From JBAXTE01 sp964653595 (lineage in GTDB: Bacteria; Bacteroidota; Bacteroidia; Bacteroidales; WCHB1-69), in contig CAZZHH010000013.1 of the NCBI GenBank assembly GCA_964653595.1, positions 9,893-73,892 of the forward strand: a stretch of 64,000 bases of DNA, written 5' to 3'. The notes under the pieces were generated by a model. It saw only the letters and a program-made list of their open reading frames with translations. It did not search any database and was not told where the DNA came from. A program made the position numbers and the translations under genes. Every line of letters begins with the position of its first letter. The first letter of the stretch is position 1. Positions 63,301-64,000 of the stretch are shown piece after piece.

Positions 63301-63485
63301 GGGGGAAAATGGTGTTTTCTTCTTCTAAATTTGAGGAAGGTTGGGATGGACATATTAACGGAGCTAAAATAAAATCAAACAGCACGTTTATTTATAGAAT
63401 TACCCTATATGATTTCTCCAATAAAAAACATGTTTACAAAGGCAGTTTTTCATTGTTTGGGTCTAAATCCGATGGCGATTTTTAA
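60384..63485 (+). CDS. Type IX-secreted multidomain surface protein (type B C-terminal domain)
   Basis: A 1033-residue protein with a signal peptide (about 1-22). Order: a Pro-rich linker, a beta-sandwich domain (about 37-170), a second one opening GCFDSDPFCTNSS (about 173-312), five Ig-like repeats of about 78 residues with the SWSGPNGFTS / GxYxVTVT pattern (about 313-703), two SprB-type repeats (about 704-850), one PKD domain (about 851-930), and the gliding-motility CTD (about 931-1033: FIPNAFSPNEDGINE..., YDRWGKMVF...WDG). The CTD directs export through the type IX system and attachment to a motor or surface. Likely an adhesin. Many Cys and a Thr/Ser/Gly bias raise its GC. Confidence 0.95.
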   Translation: MRIYSILGCAFAMLSSLSALATSGESAPLTPPPPPINDECANAIPLTVSTTTCSFTQYTNAQATASAGVPAPGCASYSGGDVWFKAVVPATGRLVIDTQTGVMTDGGMAIYSGTCGSLTLIECDDDDSNNGLMPMIDKSGLTPGATIYIRVWEYSNDNLGTFSICAYSPPPPPGCFDSDPFCTNSSYLFPASTNVSDMGEVGCLYTTPNPAWYWMQIANPGDLHIHISSSADVDFIAWGPFPSLAAACATDLMSNDGVDCSYSTAAAEDCDILGVQTGQVYVLLITNYANVETNISFSQTSGSATTNCGIVAPPITNNGPLCVGQTLELTVSSPTPGATYSWTGPNGFTSNVMNPTISNITTAAAGVYSLVITVGGVTSPPVTTTLVVNLSPVATAGSNSPVCSGNVLNLTSSGGTSYSWSGPNSFTGTTQNPSMALVATSAAGTYTVTVSGTGGCTSTAQTTVVINQTPAPTATNNGPLCAGNTLNLTSLPAGATSYAWSGPNAYTSTVQNPSITSVTTSASGIYTVTVTGLGGCTATTTTTLVVNGSSVFVPTSNSPICENQTLNLSVPVTGNSYSWSGPNGFTSTLQNPTITNSTVAASGLYQVTVTSTGGCTSTGSLTVAVNPLPIVTIIGDTTICSGKSTTLTASGGDSYLWSNGQNFTNINVSPTTQTTYTVTATSAQGCVSIGNKTVYVDENPVIDNIATTNELCNKANGEAVATVSLGLPPYQYSWSNSGPNSATNSMIGSGNYSVIVTDANGCTTTAPFSIQNTPGPELSITSVNHDHCNQGIGSATVIAANVPGNYTYHWLTEPQQQGITANGLTAGTYLAVVTDNTCYDTLAVVISNIPGPFAKFEPSPGLANSTNASIRFINQTEGSYSSLWSFGDGTTSTFDSPIHEYLQSDTFTVILQVTDTYGCVDTTLRTVIIYDDINVFIPNAFSPNEDGINEVFKPYGRGINFTKPYEMLIYDRWGKMVFSSSKFEEGWDGHINGAKIKSNSTFIYRITLYDFSNKKHVYKGSFSLFGSKSDGDF

Positions 63486-63500
63486 TCAAAAAAAATTGAT

Positions 63501-63545
63501 ACTAGAAATAAAAAAGGAGGCGAAAGCCTCTTTTTTATTTCTAGT
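63501..63545 (+). terminator. Perfect-stem terminator
   Basis: ACTAGAAATAAAAAAGGAGG to CCTCTTTTTTATTTCTAGT is a perfect inverted repeat with a CGAAAG-type loop. It follows the secreted-protein gene and is symmetrical, so it may act on both strands. Confidence 0.88.
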
Positions 63546-63628
63546 TGTGCGAGATCCCGATCAATATCGGGATTGTATCTTCGCGCTCTCATCCCCGTTG
63601 TGCGAAGATTGTATCTTCGCACTCTCAT
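63544..63628. repeat. Two direct copies of a palindromic repeat, one with an inserted hairpin
   Basis: Copy 2 (63597-63628) reads GTTGTGCGA-AGATTGTATCTTCGC and contains the perfect stem GTGCGAAGAT/ATCTTCGCAC. Copy 1 (63544-63592) has the same ends but an extra segment that itself forms ATCCCGAT/ATCGGGAT. Both end CTCTCAT. This looks like a small non-coding palindromic repeat family. Confidence 0.6.
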
Positions 63629-63735
63629 TCTTCCAAAATCCACTCTCAACCTCTCTTCTCTTCATTTTCCAATCCCAACTATGTCTTTAACACTTTTTAA
63701 CTGTTTTTTTTTTTTATTTATCTAAAAAAACCTTC

Positions 63736-63743
63736 TATATTTG
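63736..63743 (+). promoter_or_regulatory. Plus-strand -7 box near the right edge
   Basis: TATATTTG followed by C, an exact TAnnTTTG match 29 bases before a 42-codon open frame at 63773-63901. It may drive that frame or an unseen feature. Confidence 0.35.
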
Positions 63744-63812
63744 CTCCAAATTAATAAATAAAGATACACACAATGAAATTAGCGACCTCGCCACAAGTTA
63801 AAAATATTATAC

Positions 63813-63887
63813 AAAAAAAGCCGGAAGGGCTTGCAACCCAACCGACTTATCTTTCTGACACTAATCTAGTATTCACCAAATTAGATT
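63813..63887 (-). ncRNA. Candidate small RNA of about 75 nt
   Basis: On the minus strand a TATCTTTG box (63891-63898) is followed by a short segment with one hairpin (AATCTA/TAGATT, 63863-63887), a linker and a GC-rich hairpin (AAGTCGG-GGGT / GCCC-CCGGCTT) that runs straight into seven T residues at 63819-63813. This is a complete promoter-to-terminator unit too short for a typical gene. The terminator stem has a G-U pair on the minus strand that would be an A-C mismatch on the plus strand, which favours minus-strand transcription. Confidence 0.5.
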
Positions 63888-63890
63888 TTG

Positions 63891-63898
63891 CAAAGATA
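63891..63898 (-). promoter_or_regulatory. -7 box of the candidate small RNA
   Basis: TATCTTTG followed by CA on the minus strand, with a TTG 21 bases upstream, close to the expected Bacteroidota -33/-7 spacing. Confidence 0.5.
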
Positions 63899-64000
63899 TA
63901 ACTTTAAACCCAAATTAATCAATAGGAGATTTGAAAAAATTGAACGGTAGATTCAACCAGCAAATGCAACTTTTTTATTTACAAATTTATAAAATATATT

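Noticed and set aside
63773..63901. 42-codon plus-strand open frame at the right edge
   Set aside because: It overlaps the candidate small RNA in antisense, its stop lies within the small RNA promoter, no ribosome binding site is visible and the peptide has no recognised pattern. It remains possible because a TATATTTG box precedes it.
1..64000. tRNA, rRNA, insertion sequence or prophage genes
   Set aside because: I looked for cloverleaf ends, rRNA-like text, transposase and integrase motifs on both strands and saw none. A dedicated scan could still find a tRNA that reading by eye missed.

Overview
The window comes from a low-GC member of the phylum Bacteroidota. Signs of this are many proteins exported by Sec or lipoprotein signals, promoter boxes of the TAnnTTTG type, few Shine-Dalgarno sequences, a gliding-motility/type IX (type B) C-terminal sorting domain, DUF6089 barrel proteins, tandem OmpH/Skp chaperones and a TPR-fused histidine kinase. 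The class cannot be fixed from this stretch. I saw no rRNA, tRNA, CRISPR array, integrase or transposase. Most of the DNA is ordinary housekeeping chromosome.

Layout: (1) 1-2623, minus strand: an AlgX/AlgJ-like protein (cut by the window edge) and an AlgI/MBOAT acyltransferase, an O-acetylation pair. (2) 2733-8889, minus: RNase R, an exported amidotransferase-fold protein, DnaB helicase, endonuclease IV. (3) 9052-10383: MATE exporter. (4) 10509-16919, minus: an outer-membrane biogenesis operon with two DUF6089 barrels, uppS, bamA and two Skp-like chaperones. (5) 17077-25935: YgiQ-type radical SAM protein, FKBP isomerase, a lipoprotein, a DUF2779-like Fe-S nuclease relative, LMW phosphatase, SDR, DUF2851, AcpH-like esterase and TauE/SafE permease. 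(6) 26211-35641: LysRS, thiamine-binding protein, barrel plus subtilase pair, TlpA-like thioredoxin, RecQ, LuxE-like protein. (7) 35702-45650: amino-acid permease, BaiN-like flavoprotein, a repeat-rich 0.7 kb gap and a 2049-residue alpha-2-macroglobulin. (8) 45699-52286: barrel proteins, a two-component system, MnmD and a lipoprotein. (9) 52338-60103: PolB-type exonuclease, phosphosugar mutase, GNAT, TrpRS, HflX and surface proteins. (10) 60384-63485: a large type IX-secreted protein with Ig-like, SprB and PKD repeats. (11) 63486-64000: terminator, hairpin repeats and a candidate small RNA.

The most unusual signals lie outside the gene list. A two-hairpin dispersed element occurs twice (26085-26210 and 38799-38923), with a compensatory base change between copies. 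Base composition switches sharply between AT-rich and distinctly GC-richer blocks, including inside the macroglobulin gene, and both element copies sit in GC-richer blocks. A promoter-hairpin-terminator unit at 63813-63898 looks like a roughly 75-nt small RNA gene.
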